From positions 1 to 64,000 of the IMG/VR virus record IMGVR_UViG_3300042455_000321: DNA of 64,000 nucleotides; one strand, given 5' to 3'. This document shows positions 17,745 to 26,697 of the stretch, piece by piece (positions within the stretch are counted from its first letter, which is position 1; each line of letters opens with the position of its first letter). Origin of the DNA: a virus. The notes under the pieces are model-generated. The model was not told the origin of the DNA and did not search any database. It was given only the letters and a program-made list of their open reading frames with translations. Position numbers and translations under genes: made by a program.

Positions 17745-17769
17745 GGGGTGGTTTTTACCACTCCTTTTT
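17745..17769 (+). terminator. Terminator after 17212-17718
   Basis: GGGGTGG pairs with CCACTCC (one weak pair) over a six-base loop and runs into five T. Its presence argues that the next gene starts at 17803, not at an upstream ATG (17731) that would translate through the hairpin. Confidence 0.7.
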
Positions 17770-17802
17770 GTATTTTTAGAGGTTTACCTATTTACTAATA
17801 GA

Positions 17803-18156
17803 ATGGTACTAAACGTTGACAATCCTACTAATTTTATCTTCACTCTAAATGAAAAAGAAACGAGTGCATGGGCTTATTGGTATTTTAAGTTTACTAATGT
17901 GGTTACGAAGCAAGTAATTACTATTACTAAATTAAGAAGCACCGATTTAAGTCCTTATCCTAATAGATACAATGAATTTCCTTATGCTTTTTTCAATGCT
18001 TTAACAATAGGGCAATGGAATTATTTAGTATTTGGCTCAAATTCAGCAGTAGCTACAACCGGAGAAGAGTTAGAAGTTGGTTTAGTAAGAGTAATTGACA
18101 ATGATACAGTATTTACAACTAACGAAACATTAAATACATACGTAGTTTATGGATAA
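17803..18156 (+). CDS. Hypothetical virion protein
   Basis: The 117-residue, beta-rich protein starts MVLNVDNPTNFIFTLNEKE, a start seen in small uncharacterised phage structural proteins. The frame is open 24 codons further upstream, but that part crosses a terminator. It overlaps the portal gene by 8 bases. Confidence 0.5.
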   Translation: MVLNVDNPTNFIFTLNEKETSAWAYWYFKFTNVVTKQVITITKLRSTDLSPYPNRYNEFPYAFFNALTIGQWNYLVFGSNSAVATTGEELEVGLVRVIDNDTVFTTNETLNTYVVYG

Positions 18157-19903
18157 TTTCAGTATATTAACATTTGCAGAGGCAAGACAACCGGATTATA
18201 AAGAGAAAAAAGGAATAGGTTATTATGAGTATGGTCATTTAAATGACTATCCAGAATACTTATTAGAGCTTTATAAAAAATCTGCAAAGCACCAAGCATT
18301 AATAAAAGGTAAGATTAACTATATCTGTGGCAATGGCTGGAAGGCTGGAGATGTCTACGGAGAGCTTTTTATTAGAAATGCAAACCAAGTAGAAACGCTT
18401 GAAGAGGTAACTAAAAAAATAGTAACTGATAACGAGCTTTTCGGTGGTTTTTATCTTCAAGTTATTTGGTCAATGAATGGAATGATCTCGGATATTTACC
18501 ATGTAGATTATTCTAAAGTTAGAACTAACAAAGACAACACAGAATTTTGGATTAAAGAGAATTGGAAAGATAGACACGAAGAGGTTAAAGTATATCCGGC
18601 ATTCAATCCTAACTTCCCTAAAGGAAGCCAAATCTTATTTGTAAAAGAATATAGAGCTGGTATTAGCATTTACCCTTTGCCATCTTATTTCGGTGGTTTG
18701 AATTATATTGAGAGCGATATTGAGGTTAGTAAACACGTTTTAGGCAATGCACAAACTGGCTTCACTCCGAGCAAGTTAATTACTTTACCTAACGGAGAGC
18801 CTAATCCAGAAGAGAAAAGAATTATTGAACGTAAGTTTGAGAATAAGTTTACTGGTAGTGATGGCAAGAAATTCCTTTTGTCATTCGTAAACGATAGTGG
18901 TAGAAAGCCAATCATAGATGACTTGGGTGCAAGTGATTTAACTAAAGAAGATTTTGGTCATGTAGATGAGCTGATTAGAACAAACATTTATGTAGCACAT
19001 CAAATTACTACTCCGGCTTTATTTGGTATTGCCGAGCCTGGTAAATTAGGAAGTAGACAAGAGATGCGTGATGGATATGAGATATTTAAAAATACTTATA
19101 TCAATTACAAGCAAAGACAAATTGAAGCAGTTATTAACATGATAGGCAGTTACAGAGGTGTAAAAGAGCCAATGACTTTAATTTCTGTTGAGCCAATAGG
19201 TATTGAATTTGGAGAGCAAACAATAGCTGCAGTAGCACCTAAAGAGTGGATATTAGAGAAGTTGGGTATTGATATGAGTCAATATCAACCACAACAAATG
19301 AGCGATGATTTTATATTTGAGGAGTTTGGCGAAGCTGCATCTAACTTTCAAGTATTTAAAAAGAAAGCAAGATTTGATGAATATACCGATTACGAATTAT
19401 TTGCAACTATAAACCAAACTAAAGCTGATATACTTGACTTAATAAGCAAGGATAAAAGAATAATTCCGGAAGTAATTGCAGATACTTTGAAAATTGATAT
19501 TGATGTTGTAAATAGAAACATTGAGGACTTAATTAAAAGTGGAAGTTTAGCTCAAGGAACGGAGAATGGAGTTTTAATACATGAATTAACTGCTCCTTTA
19601 AAGGACTTAACTAAAATAGAGCCAGAAACTAAATCTTTTATGATTAGATACTCTTATGAGTGGAAAGATAGTATTCCGGTAGATCAAAGAAATACAAGTG
19701 CTCATCCAAGCCGAGAATTTTGTAAAAGATTAATGGCACTTGATAAGTTTTATTCTCGTTCCGATATAGAACAGATGAGTGCGAGATTAGGTTATTCAGT
19801 CTGGGACAGAAAAGGTGGATGGTATACAATGCCTAACGGAGAGCATTCGCCAAGTTGCAGGCATAATTGGGTGAGCGTGATTGTGATGAGAAAAAACAAA
19901 TAG
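18149..19903 (+). CDS. Portal protein with C-terminal MuF-like head morphogenesis region
   Basis: The 584-residue protein begins like portals (GIGYYEYGHLNDYPEYLLELY, LIKGKINYICGNGW) and continues with the wing and stem region (HVLGNAQTGFTPSKLI, GIAEPGKLGSRQEM). The last 90 residues (SREFCKRLMALDKFYSR ... GEHSPSCRHNWVSVIV) look like the conserved end of MuF-type minor head proteins with a Cys/His signature. It makes the DNA entry ring at one capsid vertex. It lies after the capsid gene, the reverse of the usual order. Confidence 0.78.
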   Translation: MDNFSILTFAEARQPDYKEKKGIGYYEYGHLNDYPEYLLELYKKSAKHQALIKGKINYICGNGWKAGDVYGELFIRNANQVETLEEVTKKIVTDNELFGGFYLQVIWSMNGMISDIYHVDYSKVRTNKDNTEFWIKENWKDRHEEVKVYPAFNPNFPKGSQILFVKEYRAGISIYPLPSYFGGLNYIESDIEVSKHVLGNAQTGFTPSKLITLPNGEPNPEEKRIIERKFENKFTGSDGKKFLLSFVNDSGRKPIIDDLGASDLTKEDFGHVDELIRTNIYVAHQITTPALFGIAEPGKLGSRQEMRDGYEIFKNTYINYKQRQIEAVINMIGSYRGVKEPMTLISVEPIGIEFGEQTIAAVAPKEWILEKLGIDMSQYQPQQMSDDFIFEEFGEAASNFQVFKKKARFDEYTDYELFATINQTKADILDLISKDKRIIPEVIADTLKIDIDVVNRNIEDLIKSGSLAQGTENGVLIHELTAPLKDLTKIEPETKSFMIRYSYEWKDSIPVDQRNTSAHPSREFCKRLMALDKFYSRSDIEQMSARLGYSVWDRKGGWYTMPNGEHSPSCRHNWVSVIVMRKNK

Positions 19904-19904
19904 A

Positions 19905-20504
19905 ATGACTGAAATATATTTATATAATAGCTTAATTTATGATAAACCGGCAGCTTATGTTGGGAGTACAACAAATTCAAAAGAAAGGCATTATAGATAT
20001 TCTAAAGGTCATTTTACACAACAAAAAAGGTTTTTTCACTGGGCAAATAAATATGGGCTAAATAATATGCTTTTAACTCATATCCCAATGGAAGAAGATA
20101 TAACAAAGCAAGAGCTTTTATTGTGGGAGCAGTTTTATATTAAAATGTTTTGTAGTTATATCGGTGAAAATGAGGAGTTTGGTCTTAATATAATTAAAAA
20201 TCCTAATCTTAATATCTCAAAAGAGGATATAATTAAAAAAGAGAGAAGAAGAAGGTTTTTGGGAGAATTAAATCCAATGTTTGGTAGAAGTATATATCGT
20301 GAAGGAAAGAATATTGAGGTATATGCAATTAAAAATAAAAAAAGAATTGCAACTAAATGGACTTTTGAAATAGGAGAAAAATTAGGAGAATATATATCTA
20401 TAAGAGAGTGCGAGAGACAAACTGGTATAAATAGAAGCTGTATAAGCAAGGTTATAAGAGGAGAAAAAACATTTATAAATAACATTACAATAAAATACAA
20501 GTAA
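19905..20504 (+). CDS. GIY-YIG homing endonuclease with NUMOD3 motif
   Basis: The 199-residue protein has a GIY-YIG core (IYLYNSLIYDKPAAYVGSTTN), a NUMOD3 signature (FLGELNPMFGRSIYRE), and a C-terminal HTH-like segment (SIRECERQTGINRSCISKVIRG). It is only distantly like the other two GIY-YIG proteins here, so it arrived separately. It sits exactly between portal and connector genes, one base after one stop and sharing ATG/TAATG with the next. Confidence 0.88.
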   Translation: MTEIYLYNSLIYDKPAAYVGSTTNSKERHYRYSKGHFTQQKRFFHWANKYGLNNMLLTHIPMEEDITKQELLLWEQFYIKMFCSYIGENEEFGLNIIKNPNLNISKEDIIKKERRRRFLGELNPMFGRSIYREGKNIEVYAIKNKKRIATKWTFEIGEKLGEYISIRECERQTGINRSCISKVIRGEKTFINNITIKYK

Positions 20505-21100
20505 TGAGTAAAAACATACTAATAATTAGTCCTAATTCAATTAAAGAGCGTAGTGGTTTAGCTGGTAACGTAGATGAGAAACTACTTTATCCAGAAATCA
20601 AAACGAGCCAAGACATGTATATACATCCGGCTCTTGGTACTGCTCTTTATAATCGCATTCTTACTGGTATTCAAGCTAATAACTTAACTGCGGCAGAGGT
20701 TACCTTAATCAATGAATATATTGCAGATACTTTGGTTTATTATGTGTTAAGCGAATTGAGTGTAGAGTTAAATTATCAATTCTATACTAAAGGGGTGGTA
20801 CAAAAAACTGGGGAGAATACAAATCAACCATCAATGCAAGATTTGTTAGATATTTCAGCAAGATACAAAACAAGAGCAGAGTTCTACAAAGAGAGATTAA
20901 TCAATTATTTAAAATACCAGGCTTCAATAGGTAATTTACCTTTGTATATTAATCCAGGAAGTACGATAGAAACGATACTACCGGACAATGATGCTTATAC
21001 AAGCTCTATATTTTTAGATGATTGTTACGATTATAAACATAAAAGAACATTTGAAGAGAAGTATCAAGGAAACATTTATAGAAACTGCAACGATTGCTAA
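20504..21100 (+). CDS. Head-tail connector-like protein
   Basis: The 198-residue helical protein (SQDMYIHPALGTALYNRI, then a long helix pair) resembles small connector proteins of the DUF6712 kind in Bacteroidetes phages. Position after the portal supports an adaptor role. Two Cys close the C-terminus (RNCNDC). Confidence 0.55.
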   Translation: MSKNILIISPNSIKERSGLAGNVDEKLLYPEIKTSQDMYIHPALGTALYNRILTGIQANNLTAAEVTLINEYIADTLVYYVLSELSVELNYQFYTKGVVQKTGENTNQPSMQDLLDISARYKTRAEFYKERLINYLKYQASIGNLPLYINPGSTIETILPDNDAYTSSIFLDDCYDYKHKRTFEEKYQGNIYRNCNDC

Positions 21101-21219
21101 TGGCAAAAAATTATAACAACAAAAATGTTGAGAAGTTAAAACTCTTCTTGGCTAAAATTGAAAAAAATGACACTAAACCAAGTAATACAAACAATAAGCT
21201 CGTTAGGGGAAAGTCATAA
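21100..21219 (+). CDS. Small basic hypothetical protein
   Basis: A 39-residue, lysine/asparagine-rich frame shares its start with the previous stop (TAATGG) and overlaps the next gene by 53 bases in another frame. Coupling supports translation, but it could be non-functional. Confidence 0.35.
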   Translation: MAKNYNNKNVEKLKLFLAKIEKNDTKPSNTNNKLVRGKS

Positions 21220-21586
21220 GCAAGTTAAAACTGTATTCTTTGGGGATACGTTTGACTTTTTAGAGCAAGGGGATAATAACTATCCGGCTATGTTTTTTAA
21301 CATCGCTAATGGCTCTATAAGTGGCAATGTAATGACTTTCAATGTTGAATTATTTACTTTGGACAAAACCTTGCAAGACCAAACCAATGTAGAGGACGTA
21401 AAAAGCGACTGCATTCAAATAGGTGGGGATATTCTTTCAGCTTTAAAATACAATCAAGATATTCGTTTAGGCGATGTTTCTTTTGATGTGGTTGAGGAGC
21501 AAACTCCGGACTATTTAGGTGGAGCAAGATTTAGCTTTACTTTGGGTGTAGATTTTGTATATAACGAGTGTCAAATTCCTAATTAA
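21167..21586 (+). CDS. Putative tail terminator / minor tail protein
   Basis: The 139-residue protein starts at the ATG at 21167; a TTG nine bases upstream is a poorer start. The alpha/beta layout with GDTFDFLEQGDNNYPAMFF and a C-terminal FTLGVDFVYNE strand, together with its place after the connector, fits gpU-like tail terminators. No firm family match. Confidence 0.5.
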   Translation: MTLNQVIQTISSLGESHKQVKTVFFGDTFDFLEQGDNNYPAMFFNIANGSISGNVMTFNVELFTLDKTLQDQTNVEDVKSDCIQIGGDILSALKYNQDIRLGDVSFDVVEEQTPDYLGGARFSFTLGVDFVYNECQIPN

Positions 21587-21607
21587 TCCTATTTAAAATA
21601 AAATACA

Positions 21608-21856
21608 ATGGCAAATTTTAAGAGAGAAACGAATGATCAAGCAGCTGGTGCAATTTCTGTAACGAAATCCGATAGTACTGTTCTTGATTTGACTGGTGGT
21701 CTTTATATTGGAACTGGTGGTGATGTTGCAGTAACTATGGGTAATGGTGGAGTATTCACATTTAAGAATGTGGCTAATGGTACTTTCATGCCTATTCAAG
21801 TTATTAAAGTAATGTCTACTAACACAACTGCTTCCGATATAATCGCTTTATACTAA
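21608..21856 (+). CDS. Spike base protein, RCAP_Rcc01079-like
   Basis: The 82-residue protein closely follows the pattern of the small spike-base protein of gene transfer agents and many phages: AISVTKSDSTVLDLTGGLYIGTGGDVAVTM, FKNVANGTFMPIQVIKV, TASDIIALY. In the gene transfer agent this family anchors capsid head spikes. The next gene, coupled at TAATG, encodes the large lectin-like fibre, so this small protein may be its anchor. Confidence 0.7.
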   Translation: MANFKRETNDQAAGAISVTKSDSTVLDLTGGLYIGTGGDVAVTMGNGGVFTFKNVANGTFMPIQVIKVMSTNTTASDIIALY

Positions 21857-24516
21857 TGCTGAACATAATAAAAAATACAATTAATAGAGTATTTGCATCT
21901 GGGGTGGACTCGGATGCATCTGCTTTTATTACTGCTACTGGATTAAGTGGTACAACACAAAAATCTGCTATTACTACTTTAGTAAAGGACTTAAAGAGTT
22001 CTGGCTTATGGAGTAAGATGAAAGCAGTATATCCAATGGTTACTGATAACTATAATCAATTTTATTATTCCGAAGATTTTAGCAATGCTAACTGGTATCG
22101 TATAAATAATACTATTACAACAAATAGTACAACTGCTCCTAATGGTACTTTGACTGCTGATACATTTGCAGATAATGCTACTAATAATATACATCAAATA
22201 GCAGCTAATTATACTTTAACTGGAATAAATGGTAATAATACTGCTTCTATCTATGCTAAAGCGAATACATTAAATTGGATTTGCGTTACTTATTTTATTA
22301 GTGGTGCATATCAAAAAACATTCTTTGATTTACAAAATGGAGTAGTAGGAACAAATGCTTCTGGCAATACTGCTACAATAGAAAATGTAGGTAATGGGTG
22401 GTATAGATGTTCAATTACAAGAAATTTTAATGCTACTGGCTCTTTTAATGTAGGTTTCCATACTGCAAGTGCAGATAATGTAGATAGTTATGCTGGTAGT
22501 GGTCAATCGTTATATATTTGGGGTGCTCAATTTCAAGCTGGTACTCCTTTGGCATACCAACAAATAGCAACTACTCCATCTGCATTTATGGCTTCTCAAA
22601 TGAAGTACAATCTTAAAGATGCAAGAGATTTAGATGCAGCATTCCGTTTAACTTGGTCTGGTGGTTGGACTTATTCTGCTACTGGTGCTACTCCTAATGG
22701 GACTAATGGGTACGCAAATACTAATTTATTAGGTAATACTAATGTATTAAAAGGAGATTTTGGTTTTGGCATTTATTCAAGAACAAATGTAAATAACAAT
22801 GGAGCATTCGGTATAGACACATCTTTACATATATATCCAAGATTTACAGATACTACTACTTATTATAGATTATTTAATGGTGGAATTGGAGTGAACAATA
22901 ATAGCTCTTTAGGTTTTATACACGGTTATAATAATTCTTCTTTTGTTTCTACATCTTGGTATAATAGTAATAAAGTAAATACATATAACTCATCTACATT
23001 TAATATATCTTCAACAAATTTATTATTAGGTGGTAATGTACCAGGTGCTGGTGGTTTTGATAATAGACAACTTGCTTTTGCATTTGCTTCGCAATCTTTA
23101 AATGATACAGAAGCTCAATTACTTAATCAAATAACTGAAAAATACCAAGTAGCTTTATCTCGTGGTGTTCAAGCAGCTCAATCATTCTATTATAACTCTG
23201 CTTATTCTAACGAAGCTAATACTTATTTATACTCTACTCAAATAACTGGTACTACTCAAGTAAGTGCTATTAATACCTTAATCAATGGGTTAAAAGCTAA
23301 TAACTTGTGGACTAAAATGAAAGCAGTTTATCCTTTTGTTACGGATAAGATTAATTTACTTTCATATACGGAAGATTTTACAAATGCTGCGTGGACACAA
23401 ACAAATGTATCTGTTTCTGCTAATTCCACAACAGCTCCAAATAGTACATTGACTGCTGATACATTAACAGAAGCTGCATCATCAACAACTCATATACTTA
23501 AAACTACTGACATAATATCATTCACAACTGGTATAACATATACATATTCAATATATGCTAAAAATACAGTTGGGGGGAGAGGTTTAGTTCAATTGGCTGC
23601 TTATCAAATAGCTACTGGCAATACTGATGCTTATTGTAATTTTAACTTAGCGAATGGAACAATAGGTGCTAATGCTAATTGTACATATTCTATTCAAGAT
23701 GTTGGAAATGGTTGGTATAGATGTACAATTACTGCTACATCTACAAAAACTTATTTAGATAGATATAATGTTATTTTAATAGATAATATAAATGCTTCTT
23801 CGTTCCCATCTTATTTAGGTGATGTAAGTAAAAGTATTTATATATGGGGTGCTCAATTTGAAATAGGTGCTTTATCTACTTATCAACCAGTATTAGGAGC
23901 TAATAACTACGCAACCAATGTAGCTGCTCAAATGAAATTCAACCTTGTTAATCCACAAGATACTGATGCTGCATTTAGATTAGCTTTCTCTGGAGGTTGG
24001 ACTTATTCTACAAATGGTGCTCAACCGAATGGTACGAATGGGTATGCTGATACGAAGTTAGTGCCGAGTACAAGTTTATCTACAAGTTCTGCTCACTTAT
24101 CATTTTATTCAAGAACAAATAGCCCAAGTAGTGGATATTTTGGTTATGAGGTAGCAATTGGACATTATGCATTAATTACTCAATATCAAGGTAATAAATT
24201 TTATCCTAATTTAGAAGCTGGTGGATCTTATGCAGCAGTATATACTTCTACTAATGGTTTAGGACATTTTATAGCTTCAAGATTAAATAACACAACAGTA
24301 CAAGGTTTTAAAAATGGATTAAAAGTTGTTGACTCTGCATTAGCTTCAACATTAGCTACAAGTGCATTATTAATATCAAGTAGAGGTGGGGGTAATTATT
24401 CCGATAAACAAACTGCATTTGCTTCAATAGGAGATGGATTAACAGATGCAGAGGCTTTAGCACTTTATAACTTAATTCAACAATTCCAAACAGATTTAAA
24501 TAGGAGCGTAGTATAA
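21856..24516 (+). CDS. Large fibre/spike protein with two tandem lectin-like halves
   Basis: The 886-residue protein is an internal duplication. Residues about 30-420 and 465-885 both contain a MKAVYP-V-TD segment, SEDF/TEDF with an STTAPN-TLTAD carbohydrate-binding-like domain, NGWYRC, and a concanavalin-like stretch (DAAFRL, SGGWTYS, PNGTNGYA). It probably binds host surface glycans. Coupling to the spike-base gene suggests a head- or tail-associated receptor-binding fibre. Confidence 0.7.
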   Translation: MLNIIKNTINRVFASGVDSDASAFITATGLSGTTQKSAITTLVKDLKSSGLWSKMKAVYPMVTDNYNQFYYSEDFSNANWYRINNTITTNSTTAPNGTLTADTFADNATNNIHQIAANYTLTGINGNNTASIYAKANTLNWICVTYFISGAYQKTFFDLQNGVVGTNASGNTATIENVGNGWYRCSITRNFNATGSFNVGFHTASADNVDSYAGSGQSLYIWGAQFQAGTPLAYQQIATTPSAFMASQMKYNLKDARDLDAAFRLTWSGGWTYSATGATPNGTNGYANTNLLGNTNVLKGDFGFGIYSRTNVNNNGAFGIDTSLHIYPRFTDTTTYYRLFNGGIGVNNNSSLGFIHGYNNSSFVSTSWYNSNKVNTYNSSTFNISSTNLLLGGNVPGAGGFDNRQLAFAFASQSLNDTEAQLLNQITEKYQVALSRGVQAAQSFYYNSAYSNEANTYLYSTQITGTTQVSAINTLINGLKANNLWTKMKAVYPFVTDKINLLSYTEDFTNAAWTQTNVSVSANSTTAPNSTLTADTLTEAASSTTHILKTTDIISFTTGITYTYSIYAKNTVGGRGLVQLAAYQIATGNTDAYCNFNLANGTIGANANCTYSIQDVGNGWYRCTITATSTKTYLDRYNVILIDNINASSFPSYLGDVSKSIYIWGAQFEIGALSTYQPVLGANNYATNVAAQMKFNLVNPQDTDAAFRLAFSGGWTYSTNGAQPNGTNGYADTKLVPSTSLSTSSAHLSFYSRTNSPSSGYFGYEVAIGHYALITQYQGNKFYPNLEAGGSYAAVYTSTNGLGHFIASRLNNTTVQGFKNGLKVVDSALASTLATSALLISSRGGGNYSDKQTAFASIGDGLTDAEALALYNLIQQFQTDLNRSVV

Positions 24517-24542
24517 TATGAAAAAGTTGTATCTTTGCATAT

Positions 24543-25274
24543 ATGAGAAACTGGTCACATTTAAGTCCTATTAATGCTGAATACATTTTAGGCAAATACG
24601 GTAAAAAAACAATAATACAAATTGCAACAGATTTGAATATGACTGTTGGAAGAGTAACAAGATTTTTGAAAATGAATGGAGTTTATATAATGAGCAAAAG
24701 CGAATTTTATAAACAAATAAATGGAATGAAGTTTGAATATGAGGATGAATTGTGTAATGATTTTAAAAATGGATATACACAAAATCAACTTATGGACAAA
24801 TATAAGATTGGGAATGATAAATTAGTAATGATATTAGATAGGAATAATATTGATAGGTATAAAGGTAAAGGTGCAAGACAAGTGAGAGTTTGGGCAGACG
24901 GTAAAAGAAAAGCAAGGAATTGCAATAAGGGAGGAACTAAAAATATACATAACGCTCTTTATAAAAGATGGATCTCAAATGCTAAATCAAGAAGTTATCC
25001 ATTTGAAGTTTCAATAGATTATTTACAAACTCTATTAGAAAAGCAAAACTTTAAATGTGCATATAGCAATATTGATTTACTTGCTCCAAGCAATTATTTA
25101 GAGAAATTAGAAATGACAAGTAGTCCTTATTTAATATCTCTTGATAGAATAGATAGTAATAAGGGTTATATAGAGGGGAATGTTCAATTTGTTTGTGTGT
25201 GTATTAATAAAGCAAAGGGAAGCTATAATGATGAACAATTTAAAGAAATAATAAGTAAAATAAGACAAGTATAA
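24543..25274 (+). CDS. HNH-type homing endonuclease with N-terminal HTH segments
   Basis: The 243-residue protein has HTH-like repeats near its N-terminus (IIQIATDLNMTVGRVTRFLK) and a C-terminal nuclease with SLDRIDSNKGYIEGNVQFVC and INKAKGSYNDEQF, a signature of HNH proteins in phage intergenic sites. A TATCTTTG octamer at 24530 lies just before the ATG and could start a near-leaderless message. It separates the fibre from the downstream lysis genes. Confidence 0.75.
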   Translation: MRNWSHLSPINAEYILGKYGKKTIIQIATDLNMTVGRVTRFLKMNGVYIMSKSEFYKQINGMKFEYEDELCNDFKNGYTQNQLMDKYKIGNDKLVMILDRNNIDRYKGKGARQVRVWADGKRKARNCNKGGTKNIHNALYKRWISNAKSRSYPFEVSIDYLQTLLEKQNFKCAYSNIDLLAPSNYLEKLEMTSSPYLISLDRIDSNKGYIEGNVQFVCVCINKAKGSYNDEQFKEIISKIRQV

Positions 25275-25276
25275 TT

Positions 25277-25543
25277 ATGATAGTTTACAAAATATCCTTA
25301 ACGGACAAAGAAAAGATACAAGGCAAAGCCTATGCACCAGACATGTATTTTAATTGCATAGAAGATATAAATGGCAACTGGGTTATATCAATAGAGGAGC
25401 TTAACGGAATAGTATATCCAGAGTTTCTTTATCTATCCGAGCAACAATGCGAAGAAGTAGATGGCGAACAAGTATGCCATTATGTTAATGTTGAGCCGAT
25501 TGAGTTTCAACCAGCACCTCCACCTCCATTCCCAACTAAATAA
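25277..25543 (+). CDS. Hypothetical protein with proline-rich tail
   Basis: The 88-residue protein ends in PAPPPPFPTK. The N-terminal part looks like one small beta domain (VISIEELNGIVYPEFLYLSEQQC). It lies directly upstream of the holin-like gene (TAATGA join). Function unknown. Confidence 0.5.
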   Translation: MIVYKISLTDKEKIQGKAYAPDMYFNCIEDINGNWVISIEELNGIVYPEFLYLSEQQCEEVDGEQVCHYVNVEPIEFQPAPPPPFPTK

Positions 25544-25812
25544 TGAAGAAGATTTTAAGTTTTATAGCCGGTTTCTTTTTAGACAAAGCAGATGCACCAA
25601 GTATGAAGCGATTAATAGCTTTATTTTTGGGTGTTTTGTTAGGTATTACTTTATACCATAATTCCTTTAGCGAAAGCCATATTGCACCAAGCGAAACTTT
25701 AGTTATTTCGGTAACTATTTTGATAGCTGCATTGTTAGGCTTAAAGGTTGTAGAAAAAGCAATTGATGGATATTTTGGAAAGAAGAATGTAGATGGCAAC
25801 ACCGAGAACTAA
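25543..25812 (+). CDS. Holin-like two-span membrane protein
   Basis: The 89-residue protein has transmembrane segments at about 25-41 and 52-72, and a charged C-terminus. Two-span size, a dual-charged short N-terminus and position four genes before the lysozyme suit a class II holin, which would permeabilise the inner membrane. No sequence family is claimed. Confidence 0.55.
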   Translation: MKKILSFIAGFFLDKADAPSMKRLIALFLGVLLGITLYHNSFSESHIAPSETLVISVTILIAALLGLKVVEKAIDGYFGKKNVDGNTEN

Positions 25813-26074
25813 AAAACCAGAGCCGAAGAAGATTGAAGCTGGTATTAAAATGCCAGTAAGTTTTGAACAATTCAAAAAGAGTCCGATTGCTGCGATAGCA
25901 TTTTTGTCGGTTATTGGGATTACCTATTTGTACATTGACCAAAAGAATATGAGCAAAAGTTCAATGGGTAATTGTGAGGAAGAAAAACGAGGGCTGATGA
26001 AAACAATTGAAAAAAAAGATAGTGTAATAATATCCTTAATAACTCAAAATGCTATTATAAATGCAACGAAATAA
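25793..26074 (+). CDS. Single-span membrane protein in lysis cassette
   Basis: The 93-residue protein has a basic, proline-rich cytoplasmic start, one transmembrane helix (about 31-47, IAAIAFLSVIGITYLYI) and a periplasmic coiled-coil-like end. The topology matches inner-membrane spanin subunits. It overlaps both neighbours by 14-20 bases. Confidence 0.5.
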   Translation: MATPRTKKPEPKKIEAGIKMPVSFEQFKKSPIAAIAFLSVIGITYLYIDQKNMSKSSMGNCEEEKRGLMKTIEKKDSVIISLITQNAIINATK

Positions 26075-26378
26075 TATTATCGTTATGGCATTCGTGTTTG
26101 TTATGTTTTTGATCATAACGAGTGCCGGTCAAAAGAAAGTAAGCCAGTACAAAGGTGTAAATATTGATAGCTTGGCTGCAGCTGCAATTCAAAAGAATGC
26201 TCAATTTATAGAAAAGAGAGTAACTGAAATGAAAAAAGCAGAAAAGGCTGCAGATAGTTTGAAATCTGTGGTTGTAGAATTAAAACAAGAAAATCAAGAA
26301 TTACATGAAAAAATGGGCGATGATACTGATGGGGTTGATATTGGCAATGCCAACTTACTCCCAATATCCAAAAACTAA
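26061..26378 (+). CDS. Membrane-anchored or secreted coiled-coil protein in lysis cassette
   Basis: The 105-residue protein has an N-terminal hydrophobic helix (about 6-22) followed by a coiled coil at about 55-90 (KKAEKAADSLKSVVVELKQENQELHEKM). It could be an i-spanin-like protein. The next gene begins inside its last 74 bases in another frame, an embedded layout typical of spanin pairs. Confidence 0.5.
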   Translation: MQRNNIIVMAFVFVMFLIITSAGQKKVSQYKGVNIDSLAAAAIQKNAQFIEKRVTEMKKAEKAADSLKSVVVELKQENQELHEKMGDDTDGVDIGNANLLPISKN

Positions 26379-26697
26379 ACTAATAGGTCAAGATACTGTT
26401 GTGCTGCTTTTGAAATCTCAAGCAGATGACATAAACTTTAAATTTACTCAATACAATGAAAAAATTGCTATTCAACAAAATCAAATTGATAGTCAAAGAG
26501 CTATTATCTTACATAGGAGTTCAAATTTAGACAGCTTACTTAATTGTCTTGATGTGGCAATTAAAGCTAATGCAACTTTATTCCAATATAACGTAGCTTA
26601 TCGTGAAGCATTTGCAGAAATGTTTAAAAACATAGATACTGCTATTTATAAGAGAGTAAGACACTTAAAAAGACAATATATATTCGGAGATGAATAA
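26305..26697 (+). CDS. Exported protein, start embedded in upstream gene
   Basis: The 130-residue protein begins with a clear signal peptide (MKKWAMILMGLILAMPTYSQ, cleavage likely after TYS) but no lipobox. The mature part is helical with a central coil. The start lies within the 26061 gene in another frame. A periplasmic role during lysis is inferred from context. Confidence 0.5.
   Translation: MKKWAMILMGLILAMPTYSQYPKTKLIGQDTVVLLLKSQADDINFKFTQYNEKIAIQQNQIDSQRAIILHRSSNLDSLLNCLDVAIKANATLFQYNVAYREAFAEMFKNIDTAIYKRVRHLKRQYIFGDE

Noticed and set aside
17731-17802. Upstream start for the gene at 17803
   Set aside because: The extra 24 codons would cross a clear terminator hairpin and encode an unlikely hydrophobic piece.
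24530-24537. TATCTTTG before the HNH gene as a confirmed promoter
   Set aside because: There is no TTTG at the -33 distance, so it is noted only as a possibility with that gene.
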